Positions 25,386 through 34,421 are shown, counted from the stretch's first letter. The stretch is DNA of 58,692 nucleotides from Aphodoplasma sp045592745 (GCA_045592745.1 JAZNVH010000015.1:1-58692), one strand, 5' to 3'. Translations and numbers: made by a program. Notes: a model not told the origin generated them from the sequence alone.

Positions 25386-26918
25386 GTGATTGCAAAAGTA
25401 AAAAGCTGCGGTCTTGTCGGACTTGACGGATACATAGTCGAAGTAGAGACGGATATCGCTATGGGTATGCCCGCTTTTGACATAGTAGGCCTGCCTGATG
25501 CGGCAGTCAAGGAATCAAGAGAGCGTGTACGTGCTGCAATTAAAAACAGCGGTTATGCTTTCCCTTCAAGACGCGTCACAATCAATCTTGCGCCTGCGCA
25601 TATAAAAAAGGAAGGCTCAGTCTACGATTTGCCCGTGGCAGTTTCTTTTCTCTGGGCGAGCGGACAGATTGCGCTTGATAACGTTGATGATTTCGTTTTT
25701 ATCGGTGAGCTTTCGCTTAATGGTGATATAAGACCTGTTTGCGGAGTTCTTCCTATGGTTATTGCTGCACGCGACAGCGGAGCAAAATATGCCATAGTGC
25801 CAAAAGAGAACGCGCTCGAGGCGGCTGTTGTAAAAGGAATAGAAATATTAGCACCTGAAACGCTTATTGAGCTTTGTGACCATATAAATGGCTTAAAAAA
25901 GCTTTTGCCGCATACGGTTAATGTTGATGATTATTTTAAGAATGCTGACCAAAGAGGTGTTGATTTTTCAGAGGTTAAGGGTCAGGAAAATGTAAAACGT
26001 GCACTTGAAATTGCAGCTGCAGGTAACCATAATATGCTGATGATTGGAAGCCCCGGAAGCGGTAAATCAATGATAGCGCAACGTCTGCCAACAATTTTGC
26101 CCGATATGAGCTTTGAAGAGGCACTTGAGGTAACCAAAATACATTCGATTGCAGGGACGCTTTCAGATGATACTCCAATTATAACGAAAAGACCATTTCG
26201 TCATCCGCATCATACAATTTCTGCGACGGGTCTTTCGGGCGGAGGACGTACGCCAAAGCCGGGCGAGATAAGTCTTGCGCATAATGGAGTATTGTTTTTG
26301 GATGAACTTCCCGAATTTAATAAAGATGCACTCGAGGTAATGCGTCAGCCGCTTGAAGATGGCAGCGTGACAATTGCACGTGTGAGTGCAACGCTTACAT
26401 ATCCTTGTAATGTTATGTTTGTGGCGTCGATGAACCCTTGTAAATGCGGCTACTACGGCGACCCGAGTGGAAGATGTAAATGCAGCGAGTCGCAGATAGC
26501 TCAGTATCTGGGCAAAGTGTCAGGACCGCTTCTTGACAGAATAGATTTGCATATAGAGGTTTCACCTGTTAAATATAAGGATTTGGAAAATACTGCTCCG
26601 GCTGAAAGCTCGGAGAAGATAAAGCGACGCGTCGATGCGGCAAGAAAAATTCAAATGCAGCGATATAAAGATTACAATATATATTCAAATTCGCAGCTTA
26701 CACCTGCTATGATTAACATTTTTTGCAGGCTCGGTGAACAGGAACGTGCAATAATTAAAGGCGCTTTTGACAGACTTGGACTCAGTGCACGTGCATATAA
26801 CAGAATTTTAAAGGTCGCAAGAACGATTGCTGACCTTGATGCAAGTGAGAATATACAATCAAAGCATATAGCTGAGGCGATACAGTACAGAAGTCTTGAC
26901 AGAAAATTCTGGTCATAA
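25386..26918 (+). CDS. YifB/ComM-type Mg-chelatase-like AAA+ ATPase, 510 aa
   Basis: A YifB/ComM-family protein. ComM is a branch-migration helicase in naturally competent proteobacteria; the role in Clostridia is less clear. The N-terminal 180 residues have the ChlI/Lon-like fold (MIAKVKSCGLVGLDGYIVEVE and VGLPDAAVKESRERVRAAIKNSG); the AAA+ core has Walker A GSPGSGKS and VLFLDELPEF. A cysteine group (CGYYGDPSGRCKCS) and a C-terminal helical domain complete the family. I start at GTG 25386, 8 bases after GAGGAGG; an upstream in-frame TTG overlaps the promoter. proC follows after 49 bases. Confidence 0.92.
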   Translation: MIAKVKSCGLVGLDGYIVEVETDIAMGMPAFDIVGLPDAAVKESRERVRAAIKNSGYAFPSRRVTINLAPAHIKKEGSVYDLPVAVSFLWASGQIALDNVDDFVFIGELSLNGDIRPVCGVLPMVIAARDSGAKYAIVPKENALEAAVVKGIEILAPETLIELCDHINGLKKLLPHTVNVDDYFKNADQRGVDFSEVKGQENVKRALEIAAAGNHNMLMIGSPGSGKSMIAQRLPTILPDMSFEEALEVTKIHSIAGTLSDDTPIITKRPFRHPHHTISATGLSGGGRTPKPGEISLAHNGVLFLDELPEFNKDALEVMRQPLEDGSVTIARVSATLTYPCNVMFVASMNPCKCGYYGDPSGRCKCSESQIAQYLGKVSGPLLDRIDLHIEVSPVKYKDLENTAPAESSEKIKRRVDAARKIQMQRYKDYNIYSNSQLTPAMINIFCRLGEQERAIIKGAFDRLGLSARAYNRILKVARTIADLDASENIQSKHIAEAIQYRSLDRKFWS

Positions 26919-26967
26919 TATTTTATATATTGGTAGATTGATTTTGACATACAGAGGAGAGATTGGA

Positions 26968-27771
26968 ATGAAGCTTGGAGTTATAGGAGCAGGAAACATG
27001 GCGTCCGCAATTGTACGCGGGGTTGTCGCTTCAAAAAAAATTAATGCAAACGATATATTCGTATCGGACAAAGATACACAAAAGCTTGATACACTAAGTG
27101 CTCTTGGCGTTAACGTAAGCACAGATAATAATGAAATATATAAAAACAGTGAAATTATTATATTTGCTGTAAAGCCTAATATATATCCGTTTGTGCTCGA
27201 TGAAATGTCAAAAATTGAAAATGCAGAAAACAAGCTTATCATATCAATTGCTCCCGGAATTACCACAAAGAAAATTGAGTCATATTTTGATAAAAACGTG
27301 CGCGTCATACGAACGATGCCCAATACTCCTGCAATGGTGGGAGAGGGTATGAGTGTCTTGTGTACGGGCACATATGCCGATGAAAACGATTTTGCGTGTG
27401 CTGATGAGATTTTTTCATGCGTTGGAAAGACAGTGCGTCTTGATGAAAAAATGATGGACAGCGTTGTAGCAATCAGCGGAAGCAGCCCCGCTTATGTGTT
27501 TATGCTTATAGAAGCGATGGCTGATGCAGGAGTAAAGAGTGGTCTTGCACGCGATATATCCTATGAGCTTGCGGCTCAGTCGGTACTTGGCTCTGCAAAA
27601 ATGGTACTTGAAACAAAAAAACATCCGGGCGAGCTTAAGGATATGGTATGCTCACCCGGCGGAACGACTATCGATGCTGTAGCGGTGCTTGAAAAACGAG
27701 GTTTTAAAAGCGCGGTTATAGAAGCGATGGATGCTTGCACAAAAAAAACATTGGAAATGGGTAAAAAGTAA
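26968..27771 (+). CDS. proC: Pyrroline-5-carboxylate reductase, 267 aa
   Basis: ProC makes proline from pyrroline-5-carboxylate with NAD(P)H. The Rossmann motif GVIGAGNMASA opens the chain. AVKPN, RTMPNTPAMVGEGM, SGSSPAYVFMLIEAMADAGV and SPGGTTIDAV follow in family order. I start at ATG 26968, behind AGGAGAGATTGG; the longer in-frame start at 26896 lies inside yifB. Length is normal. It is probably cotranscribed with yifB. Confidence 0.95.
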   Translation: MKLGVIGAGNMASAIVRGVVASKKINANDIFVSDKDTQKLDTLSALGVNVSTDNNEIYKNSEIIIFAVKPNIYPFVLDEMSKIENAENKLIISIAPGITTKKIESYFDKNVRVIRTMPNTPAMVGEGMSVLCTGTYADENDFACADEIFSCVGKTVRLDEKMMDSVVAISGSSPAYVFMLIEAMADAGVKSGLARDISYELAAQSVLGSAKMVLETKKHPGELKDMVCSPGGTTIDAVAVLEKRGFKSAVIEAMDACTKKTLEMGKK

Positions 27772-27868
27772 AAATAAACTGCGAGGCTTTATGTAAAACT
27801 TTTATGTAACCGGAATTTTTGCCCCTTTTCAGACATACAAATTTATTGTATGGATTGGAGGGGTTTTT

Positions 27869-28480
27869 TTGAAGGCACATACGGCTGTCGGAAGTGTGTT
27901 GGACAGCTACATAAAAAATAACATAATAATACTTGTAATTTGCACGGCTTGTGTGGTTTTAGGAATAATTACAGGCAGCATTTATTGTGTGACGCTTAAA
28001 GATACGACGCCTCTTTCGCACAGCCTTGGCAATTTTGAGCTTCTTGAAAGCGGACATGACTCTTTTTCAACGTTTTTAAGCTCGATTACAAATTTGATGC
28101 AGCTTGCGTTTTTCATATGGCTGTGCGGCTTGACAAGACTCGGTGTGGTTATGGCGCCATTTATACTTGCACTAAAGGGGTTTGCGTGCGGCTTTTGCAC
28201 TGCGTCGCTTGTGCTTTTGCATGGCGCATCAGGACTTTTGGCTGCGGCTGTAGGAATAGCACCACAAATGCTTGTAATGTTTATCGTTATGGAAGTGTTT
28301 TGTGTGGCTGCAATAAATCAATGCCTTTTTACATTGAAAACGAATGACAAAATGCAAAAACGCAGAAGATTTATAGCTTATTGCATATTTTGTTTGTTGC
28401 TTACGCTGGCGTTTGGCGTTTGCTCACTTTTTGAAAGCTATGTATCGCCATATTTACTTTTGTGGGCATTGAAAATGTAG
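27869..28480 (+). CDS. spoIIM: Stage II sporulation protein M, 203 aa
   Basis: SpoIIM is the membrane scaffold of the SpoIID-SpoIIM-SpoIIP engulfment complex. The protein has about five membrane segments, a short N-terminal cytoplasmic part (MKAHTAVGSVLDSYIKNN), the family-like loop GFACGFCTASLVLLHGASG and a charged turn (KTNDKMQKRRR) before the last helix. The identity is from topology, length and weak motif match, supported by xerD following it, as near spoIIM in Bacillus. TTG 27869 is the start, 5-6 bases after GGAGGGG; translation from TTG is typical here. Confidence 0.8.
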   Translation: MKAHTAVGSVLDSYIKNNIIILVICTACVVLGIITGSIYCVTLKDTTPLSHSLGNFELLESGHDSFSTFLSSITNLMQLAFFIWLCGLTRLGVVMAPFILALKGFACGFCTASLVLLHGASGLLAAAVGIAPQMLVMFIVMEVFCVAAINQCLFTLKTNDKMQKRRRFIAYCIFCLLLTLAFGVCSLFESYVSPYLLLWALKM

Positions 28481-28647
28481 AATTTACTCTTAAATAACTT
28501 ATATGGAAAATTATTTGAAAAATGGTATAAATTTAGATGTGATAATTTTTAAAAACCTATATACTTTTTAAAAAAAGTCTTGTAAAATAATAAATACAAA
28601 GAAGAAATTTATTATAAAATGCAAATGCGTTTTATATATTATAGATG

Positions 28648-28679
28648 TACTTTTTATCTGGCTCACAAGATAAAAAGTA
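28648..28679. repeat. Perfect 12-bp inverted repeat upstream of xerD
   Basis: TACTTTTTATCT (28648-28659) and AGATAAAAAGTA (28668-28679) form a perfect 12-bp stem with loop GGCTCACA. No T run follows, so it does not look like an intrinsic terminator. It may be an RNA structure in the xerD leader or a protein-binding site. The rest of the 248-base spacer 28481-28728 shows nothing else clear. Confidence 0.6.
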
Positions 28680-28728
28680 AAAAACATTCAGTTGCAGTTT
28701 TGTGGGCAGAAAGGCTATGGAAACTTAA

Positions 28729-29613
28729 ATGTTAAACGCGTATCAAGAGAATTTTGTAAGGTATCTTGATAAAGAAAGACATCTTACACTCAATACCTTG
28801 TCATCTTACAGGCGCGACATAGAACATTACATATCATATCTTGAAACAAGAAAGATAACCACTCTTGAAAAAACAAATAAGACAATCGTTTTAACATATC
28901 TTTTGAACCTTCAAAAACAAGGAAGAGCCGCTTCGACAATATCGCGTCATTTAGCTTCGCTACGCTCTTTTTATGGGTATCTAAACAGGTCGGGTATGAT
29001 AAAAACAGACCCCACGCTTGGACTTGAAGCACCAAAGGTTGAAAAAAAGCTGCCAAAGGTTTTGAGCACGCAGGAGGTTGAAAGGCTTTTGGAGCAGCCT
29101 GACGGCGAGGATCTTAAAGGAATGCGCGATAAAGCAATGCTTGAGCTTTTGTATGCGACGGGAATACGTGTCAGCGAGCTTGTTTTGCTTGATATTGACG
29201 ATATAAATATATCGATGGGATTTTTAAAATGCCAGAGCGGACGTGGACGCGTAATTCCTCTTGGAAGCCTTGCAATGAGCGCATGTGCCGATTACATACA
29301 ACAGGCAAGAAATGTTATGATAAAAGACGATAAAGAACGTGCGCTTTTTGTAAATTGCAACGGTCGCCGCCTTACAAGGCAGGGCTTTTGGAAAATAATA
29401 AAGCAGTATAAGCTTAAAGCAAATATTACGGGCGAGCTTACGCCACATACTTTAAGACATTCGTTTGCGACGCATCTTCTCGAAAATGGTGCGGATTTGC
29501 GCTCAATTCAGGAGATGCTCGGTCACAGCGACATATCTTCAACACAGGTTTATTCGCAGCTTTTGAAAAATAAAATCAAAGAGGTATATACAAAGGCACA
29601 TCCGCGCGCATAA
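28729..29613 (+). CDS. xerD: Tyrosine recombinase XerD, 294 aa
   Basis: XerD with XerC resolves chromosome dimers at dif. The SAM-like N-terminal domain (1-100) and catalytic domain (110-294) are both present. The catalytic residues are R147 (ATGIRVSEL), H240-x-x-R243 (HTLRHSFATHLLENGADL), H266 (MLGH) and nucleophile Y275. The beta-hairpin that usually carries the catalytic Lys (GKGNKER-like) is shortened to CQSGRGRVIPLG (168-178), with no Lys. The location after spoIIM suits a chromosomal xerD and not an element integrase. Confidence 0.9.
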   Translation: MLNAYQENFVRYLDKERHLTLNTLSSYRRDIEHYISYLETRKITTLEKTNKTIVLTYLLNLQKQGRAASTISRHLASLRSFYGYLNRSGMIKTDPTLGLEAPKVEKKLPKVLSTQEVERLLEQPDGEDLKGMRDKAMLELLYATGIRVSELVLLDIDDINISMGFLKCQSGRGRVIPLGSLAMSACADYIQQARNVMIKDDKERALFVNCNGRRLTRQGFWKIIKQYKLKANITGELTPHTLRHSFATHLLENGADLRSIQEMLGHSDISSTQVYSQLLKNKIKEVYTKAHPRA

Positions 29614-29697
29614 ATAAATTTGTTTAGCTGATATTTTTTTGTGGTAATAATATAACAGAAGTAAAAACACAGCCGTTTTCGGCAGGAGGAAAATTTT

Positions 29698-30147
29698 ATG
29701 GATATTTTTGATAAAATCATAAAAAAAGTTGAAAAGACAACAAAAGTAGTTATGCAAAAATCGACGGATGTAGTTGAAATAACAAAGGTAAAGCTTGCAA
29801 TCACAAGTGCGGAAAATGAAGCTGATGAGCTTTTGCGCGAAATAGGCAGTATCGTATATGATGCATATAAAAGCGGTACGGGTAATGGTGAGCTTGTAGA
29901 AGAAAAATGTGTAAGCCTTGAAAAGATAAAAGAGCAAATAGAAGAAAAGAAAAATCAGTTTGCAAGTCTTCGAAATATGAAAAGATGCCCCAAGTGTGAG
30001 TATGAAAATGAAGCCAAAGCGGTATATTGCAGCAAATGTGCTACGAAGCTTCCTGATGTTGTAGGATATGAGGTTGATGATATGCCGGGAGAGAGCAAAA
30101 GCGAAGATGTAGTGGTTGATGCTGAGGTTACTTCGGCTGACGAATAA
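29698..30147 (+). CDS. Zinc-ribbon coiled-coil protein, 149 aa
   Basis: Residues 1-95 are a charged, helical, probably coiled-coil segment; residues 99-121 are a double-CXXC zinc ribbon (CPKCEYENEAKAVYCSKC), and the tail is acidic. No family-specific function is known. AGGAGGAAAATTTT precedes ATG 29698. It has a separate terminator (30161-30194), and no partner gene is implied. Confidence 0.85.
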   Translation: MDIFDKIIKKVEKTTKVVMQKSTDVVEITKVKLAITSAENEADELLREIGSIVYDAYKSGTGNGELVEEKCVSLEKIKEQIEEKKNQFASLRNMKRCPKCEYENEAKAVYCSKCATKLPDVVGYEVDDMPGESKSEDVVVDAEVTSADE

Positions 30148-30160
30148 GAAAATAAAAATA

Positions 30161-30194
30161 TGATGTGATTTGCTTTGCAGGTCACATCTTTTTT
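30161..30194 (+). terminator. Terminator of the zinc-ribbon gene
   Basis: GATGTGA (30162-30168) and TCACATC (30182-30188) form the stem; T6 follows. Confidence 0.8.
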
Positions 30195-30221
30195 GTATGA
30201 AAAACAAATGTTAAAAAACAG

Positions 30222-30250
30222 TTGTAATAGATAGTAAAAAAGTGTATAAT
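30222..30250 (+). promoter_or_regulatory. Promoter of the glycosyltransferase-ispD-ispF operon
   Basis: TTGTAA (30222-30227), 17-base spacer, TATAAT (30245-30250). Confidence 0.6.
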
Positions 30251-30331
30251 AATGATAAAAACAAATGATGGAAAATTTTATATAAAACAGGTGTATGATT
30301 GAAGGCTTTAATTAGCAAAGGAGGCGCTAAT

Positions 30332-31477
30332 ATGAAAGTACTTATTCTTTCGGTAACTACGGGGATGGGCCATCACCAGACGGGAATGGCTCTTAAAAAC
30401 GAGTTTGAAAAAAACGGAGCCGCATGTGTAATGCTTGATGCCTTTGAATATGTAAATCCAATACTGAGCGAAACTATTTCGCGTGGATATCTTCTTTCGA
30501 CAAAGCTTACACCAAAGATGTACGGTCAGTTTTACAGAATGGCGGAAAAGAAGCAAAGCGTTGACCCGAGCTTTATGAAAAACACGCTAAATAAAATACT
30601 TTCGTCAAAGCTTATGAAATTTATAAAAAATTATGAGCCTGACGCCATTATTTGTACGCATATCTTTGCGGCACAGATTGTATCGTACCTTAGAACGAAA
30701 GGCAAGCTTGGTTGTCTTTGTATGGGCATCATAACCGACTTTACAGTTCATCCGTTTTGGGAAGAAACAAACCTTGATTATTATGTAACTGCGAGCAGAA
30801 TGCTTAATTTGCAGCTTGAGAAAAAGGGTATACCAAAGGAAAAAGCGTTGCCTGTGGGAATACCGATACATCCAAAGTTTTCAAAGAGTATGCTAAAGCA
30901 AGAGGCAAGAAATAAACTTGGTATAGATGATAAAACGACAGTGCTTGTTATGATGGGCTCGATGGGATACGGACATATAATGAAGGATATTATAAAGCTT
31001 GACAATATGGAAGGCGATTTTCAGGTTTTGTGCGTTTGCGGCAACAACAAACGTCTTCATACACTCATAAGCGGACATTCATGGAATAAAAAAGTGCGCG
31101 CATATGGATATGTTGACAATGTTGATATAATGATGGATGCTTCAGATGTTATTGTGACAAAACCGGGCGGGCTTACGACGTCGGAGTTTCTTGCAAAAGG
31201 ACTTCCTGCGATTTTACTCGACCCGATACCTGGTCACGAGGACAGAAATGTCGAGTTTTTATTGAATAACGGACTTGCCATAAAGGTGAGTGATACCTTC
31301 CCAATAGACGAGGCGATGTATCAGCTGGTGCTTCATAAGTGGCATCTTGAAATGCTCGGTGCTGCGGCACGCTTTATGGGCAAGCCAAATGCGGCAAAGG
31401 ATATTTGCGATTTTGTTTTTGATGCCTGCGCAAAAAAGGATGAGAAAACAGAAAGCGAAGAAGGAGATAAAGAATGA
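30332..31477 (+). CDS. Diacylglycerol glucosyltransferase-like, GT28-type, 381 aa
   Basis: The MGDG-synthase/GT28 architecture is clear: MKVLILSVTTGMGHHQTGMAL at the N-terminus, CTHIFAAQIVSYL and TDFTVHPFW in the first half, and VTKPGGLTTSEFLAKGLPAILLDPIPGHEDRN in the donor half. Such enzymes glycosylate diacylglycerol to make glycolipids for the membrane and lipoteichoic acid anchors. ATG 30332 is chosen because AAAGGAGGCGC lies just upstream; an in-frame start at 30299 lacks a site. Its last bases overlap the ispD start in ATGA. Confidence 0.88.
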   Translation: MKVLILSVTTGMGHHQTGMALKNEFEKNGAACVMLDAFEYVNPILSETISRGYLLSTKLTPKMYGQFYRMAEKKQSVDPSFMKNTLNKILSSKLMKFIKNYEPDAIICTHIFAAQIVSYLRTKGKLGCLCMGIITDFTVHPFWEETNLDYYVTASRMLNLQLEKKGIPKEKALPVGIPIHPKFSKSMLKQEARNKLGIDDKTTVLVMMGSMGYGHIMKDIIKLDNMEGDFQVLCVCGNNKRLHTLISGHSWNKKVRAYGYVDNVDIMMDASDVIVTKPGGLTTSEFLAKGLPAILLDPIPGHEDRNVEFLLNNGLAIKVSDTFPIDEAMYQLVLHKWHLEMLGAAARFMGKPNAAKDICDFVFDACAKKDEKTESEEGDKE

Positions 31478-32196
31478 TTCTTCAAAAAAATAAAAAAACA
31501 AGCTGCGCCGCACTCATTGTTGCTGCAGGAAGTGGCAGGCGGATGAAGCTTGAAAATTCAAAATATGCAGGCGTTAATAAAGTGTTTTTAGAGCTTGGAG
31601 ATATGCCTGTGCTTGCGCATACACTTAAAGCGTTTGAAAGCTGTGACGTGATTGATAAAATCTTTGTGGTGACGCGCGAATGTGATATACCATTATGTGC
31701 CAGGCTTGCAGAGGAGTTTAATATATCGAAGCTTAAAAGCATTGCGTGCGGCGGTGACACAAGGCAAAAATCTGTTTTAAACGGTCTTGCTGAAATTGAA
31801 GACGAATTTGAGGTTGTTGCCATTCACGATGGAGCGAGATGCCTTATAACGCCGGATAATATAAAAAGAGTTGTATTGTCTGCAATAGAAAACGGAGCGG
31901 CGGCTCTTGGAGTTGCGTGCACGGATACTTTAAAACGTGTAGATGGTGATATGAATATTACCCAAACTGTTGAACGAACAAATATCTATCGCATACAAAC
32001 GCCGCAGGTATTTTATACAAGCCAGATTATAGATGCTCATAAAAAAGCGGCTGATGATGGCATTGCAGTAACAGATGATTGCTCTGTTGCAGAATATGTT
32101 GGAATCAATATAAAAATGGTTGAAGGAAGCGCAAATAATATCAAGCTTACTACGCAGGAGGATTTAGTTCTTGCCGAGGCTTTGCTTGGTTTGTGA
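31474..32196 (+). CDS. ispD: 2-C-methyl-D-erythritol 4-phosphate cytidylyltransferase, 240 aa
   Basis: IspD adds CMP to methylerythritol 4-phosphate, the third step of the MEP isoprenoid pathway. AALIVAAGSGRRMK (glycine-rich loop with the basic residues), GGDTRQKSVLNGL, AIHDGARCLI and DTLKRV are family motifs. It overlaps the preceding gene by 4 bases and precedes ispF by 31, forming a three-gene operon. Confidence 0.95.
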   Translation: MILQKNKKTSCAALIVAAGSGRRMKLENSKYAGVNKVFLELGDMPVLAHTLKAFESCDVIDKIFVVTRECDIPLCARLAEEFNISKLKSIACGGDTRQKSVLNGLAEIEDEFEVVAIHDGARCLITPDNIKRVVLSAIENGAAALGVACTDTLKRVDGDMNITQTVERTNIYRIQTPQVFYTSQIIDAHKKAADDGIAVTDDCSVAEYVGINIKMVEGSANNIKLTTQEDLVLAEALLGL

Positions 32197-32227
32197 TTTT
32201 TTATAAATAATAAAGAGGGGAAAGATT

Positions 32228-32707
32228 ATGATACGAGTCGGACACGGATATGATGTACACAAGCTTGTAAGTGGAAGAAAGCTTATATTGTGCGGCGTTG
32301 AAATTGAACATGAAACGGGGCTTTTGGGCCATTCCGATGCGGATGTGGCGGTTCATGCGCTTATGGATGCCATGCTTGGAGCGGCGGCACTTGGAGATAT
32401 AGGAAAGCGTTTTCCGGACAGCAATGAAAAATATGCAGGAGCAAACAGCATGCTTTTGCTTGAAGAGGTTGTATCAATGCTTGCAGATATTGGATATAGC
32501 CTTGGGAATGCCGATATTACGATAATCGCACAAGCTCCAAAGCTTGCAGGCTTTATAGACAAAATGCGTAAAAACGTTGCCGATGCGTGTGGTGTTGACG
32601 AAGATTATATTAACGTTAAAGCGACTACGACAGAAAAGCTTGGTTTTGAGGGAGAAAAGCTTGGCATTAGTGCTCATGCTGTTGTATTGCTGTGCAGACG
32701 GGATTGA
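32228..32707 (+). CDS. ispF: 2-C-methyl-D-erythritol 2,4-cyclodiphosphate synthase, 159 aa
   Basis: IspF makes the cyclodiphosphate in the MEP pathway. RVGHGYDVH, with metal ligands Asp and His, SDADVAVHALMDAMLGAAALGDIGKRFPD and ATTTEKLGF are diagnostic; length is normal. AGAGGGGAAAG precedes ATG 32228. Confidence 0.97.
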   Translation: MIRVGHGYDVHKLVSGRKLILCGVEIEHETGLLGHSDADVAVHALMDAMLGAAALGDIGKRFPDSNEKYAGANSMLLLEEVVSMLADIGYSLGNADITIIAQAPKLAGFIDKMRKNVADACGVDEDYINVKATTTEKLGFEGEKLGISAHAVVLLCRRD

Positions 32708-32784
32708 TTTTTATAAAACTGATTACAGAAATCTACAAAAAAGCAGTTCATAAGAAAACAAAAATAAAAAAATAACAAAAACGC

Positions 32785-32813
32785 TTGACAATACTTGACA
32801 AAACTGATAAAAT
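32785..32813 (+). promoter_or_regulatory. Promoter upstream of the L7Ae-rpsL-rpsG-fusA genes
   Basis: Perfect TTGACA (32785-32790), 17-base spacer and TAAAAT (32808-32813). A second TTGACA lies 10 bases on (32795-32800). The leader from about 32820 to 32939 is long and may hold regulatory structure. Confidence 0.65.
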
Positions 32814-32939
32814 ACATTAGTCTGGAATAAATAATGAGGTATTTTGCCCATTTGTCGCTGCAGGAATGTACGCTTTTTTGATACAAGCTGTACTTTTATG
32901 CGGCTTTTCGGGCAGATTACGGAGGTAAGAAAAAACAAA

Positions 32940-33185
32940 ATGAACAGTCATTTAAAAAGCGGACACATACATGTCGGCTTGAAGCAATCAAAAAGAGCTT
33001 TGCAGGAGGGAAATGTTTTAAAGGCTTATGTTGCCGAGGACGCTGACCCTCACGTCACCGACGCCTTTGTGGCACAGTGTGCTGCGGCGGGCGTTGAAGT
33101 CGTTTATATCGAGAGTATGCTGCGTCTTGGCCATGATGCGGGAATTGAGCGCGGTGCGGCGGTTGTGGTAGAACTCAAGAACTGA
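32940..33185 (+). CDS. L7Ae-family ribosomal protein-like, 81 aa
   Basis: A small kink-turn RNA-binding protein of the L7Ae/L30e family, like YbxF (RplGB) of Bacillus. GHIHVGLKQSKRALQEGNVLKAYVAEDADP, RLGHDAGIERGAAVV and the length fit. The start is ATG 32940 (MNSHLKSG); GGAGGT lies 13 bases upstream, and the longer frame to 32844 runs into the leader. In Bacillus and clostridia this gene precedes rpsL, as here. Confidence 0.9.
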   Translation: MNSHLKSGHIHVGLKQSKRALQEGNVLKAYVAEDADPHVTDAFVAQCAAAGVEVVYIESMLRLGHDAGIERGAAVVVELKN

Positions 33186-33269
33186 TTTTTTAGATTGTTT
33201 TTTATTTTTGCTATAAAGGCATTACGCTTTTATATATAAAATTTTATAAGAAAGGAGGAAAAACAAGGA

Positions 33270-33686
33270 ATGCCAACATTTAACCAATTAGTAAGAAAAG
33301 GCAGACAGGACAAAAACTTTAAGTCCAAGGCTCCGGCTCTTCAAAAGGGACTTAACTCTTTGCAGAAGAAAGCTACAGACCAAAGTGCTCCTCAAAAGCG
33401 CGGTGTGTGTACTTCTGTAAGAACAATGACACCTAAAAAGCCTAACTCGGCTCTTCGTAAGGTTGCCAGAGTACGTCTTACAAACGGCATTGAAGTAACT
33501 GCTTATATCCCGGGTATAGGACACAACTTGCAAGAGCATAGCGTTGTTCTTATCGAGGGCGGTAGAGTACGTGACCTTCCTGGTACACGTTATCACATTA
33601 TTCGCGGTACACTCGATGCACAGGGTGTTGCAAACCGTATGCAGGCAAGAAGCCGCTATGGTGCAAAGAAGCCAAAGGCGAAGTGA
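33270..33686 (+). CDS. rpsL: 30S ribosomal protein S12, 138 aa
   Basis: S12 helps decode in the A site. PTFNQLVRKGR at the start, KKPNSALRKVARVRLTNG and GGRVRDLPGTRYHIIRG are diagnostic. The PNSALRK loop (streptomycin region) is wild type. AAGGAGG lies upstream. It leads the str operon rpsL-rpsG-fusA-tuf. Confidence 0.98.
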   Translation: MPTFNQLVRKGRQDKNFKSKAPALQKGLNSLQKKATDQSAPQKRGVCTSVRTMTPKKPNSALRKVARVRLTNGIEVTAYIPGIGHNLQEHSVVLIEGGRVRDLPGTRYHIIRGTLDAQGVANRMQARSRYGAKKPKAK

Positions 33687-33806
33687 TGCGACTAAAACGC
33701 AGTATGTAGCTTTGCTAAAAATCACAAATCAATAATTGGTGCGACTACTGATTCAGACCTGTGCTTTTCAGCAAGGCTGTATATATAAATTGTAGATGCG
33801 CGCTGA

Positions 33807-33826
33807 CGGCAGATATTATGCTGCCG
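33807..33826 (+). promoter_or_regulatory. Hairpin in the rpsL-rpsG spacer
   Basis: CGGCAG (33807-33812) and CTGCCG (33821-33826) form a stem in the 181-base spacer upstream of rpsG, close to where S7 autoregulation sites lie in the str operon of other bacteria. Role is inferred only. Confidence 0.3.
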
Positions 33827-33867
33827 AGTACCTGTGATTATGATTAATCATGAAGGAGGGAAGAAAA

Positions 33868-34338
33868 GTGCCAAGAAGAGGTTTTATAGCTAAGAGAGAG
33901 GTTTTGGCCGATCCGCTTTACAACAGTGTTGTAGTTACAAAGCTCATCAACAACATCATGCTTGACGGTAAGAGAGGTGTTGCTCAGAGAATAGTATACG
34001 ACGCATTTGAGATTATTGCGGAGAAAACTGGCAAAGATGCTCTTGAAGTTTTCGAGCAGGCTCTCGAAAATATCATGCCTGTACTTGAAGTAAAGGCAAG
34101 ACGTGTCGGCGGTGCCAACTATCAGGTTCCGATCGAGGTTCGTCCTGACAGACGTCAGACATTAGGTCTTAGATGGCTTACTGTTTACTCAAGACAGCGC
34201 AGTGAAAGAACTATGCGTGAAAGACTTGCAAATGAAATTCTTGATGCAATAAACGGTACAGGTGGTGCTGTTAAAAAGCGTGAAGATACACACAAGATGG
34301 CAGAAGCCAACAAAGCATTTGCACATTTCCGCTGGTAG
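33868..34338 (+). CDS. rpsG: 30S ribosomal protein S7, 156 aa
   Basis: S7 nucleates assembly of the 30S head. MPRRGFIAKREV, DGKRGVAQRIVYDAF, ARRVGGANYQVPIEV and RDTHKMAEANKAFAHFRW-like C-terminus are clear. I start at GTG 33868, since AAGGAGGG lies just upstream and the family begins MPRRG; an ATG at 33850 is within the leader. Confidence 0.97.
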   Translation: MPRRGFIAKREVLADPLYNSVVVTKLINNIMLDGKRGVAQRIVYDAFEIIAEKTGKDALEVFEQALENIMPVLEVKARRVGGANYQVPIEVRPDRRQTLGLRWLTVYSRQRSERTMRERLANEILDAINGTGGAVKKREDTHKMAEANKAFAHFRW

Positions 34339-34421
34339 TTTTAATTTTAAACAAAACACAAGTTTTTTGTTACTAAAAATTGCGTAAGCGCTATTTTTAG
34401 AGGAAAGGAGGAAAATGAATA

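Noticed and set aside
28648..28679. Terminator of spoIIM
   Set aside because: No T run follows the hairpin on either strand; described as an inverted repeat.
28729..29613. Phage or element integrase
   Set aside because: Length, family motifs and position after spoIIM fit chromosomal XerD. No attachment site or excisionase is nearby.
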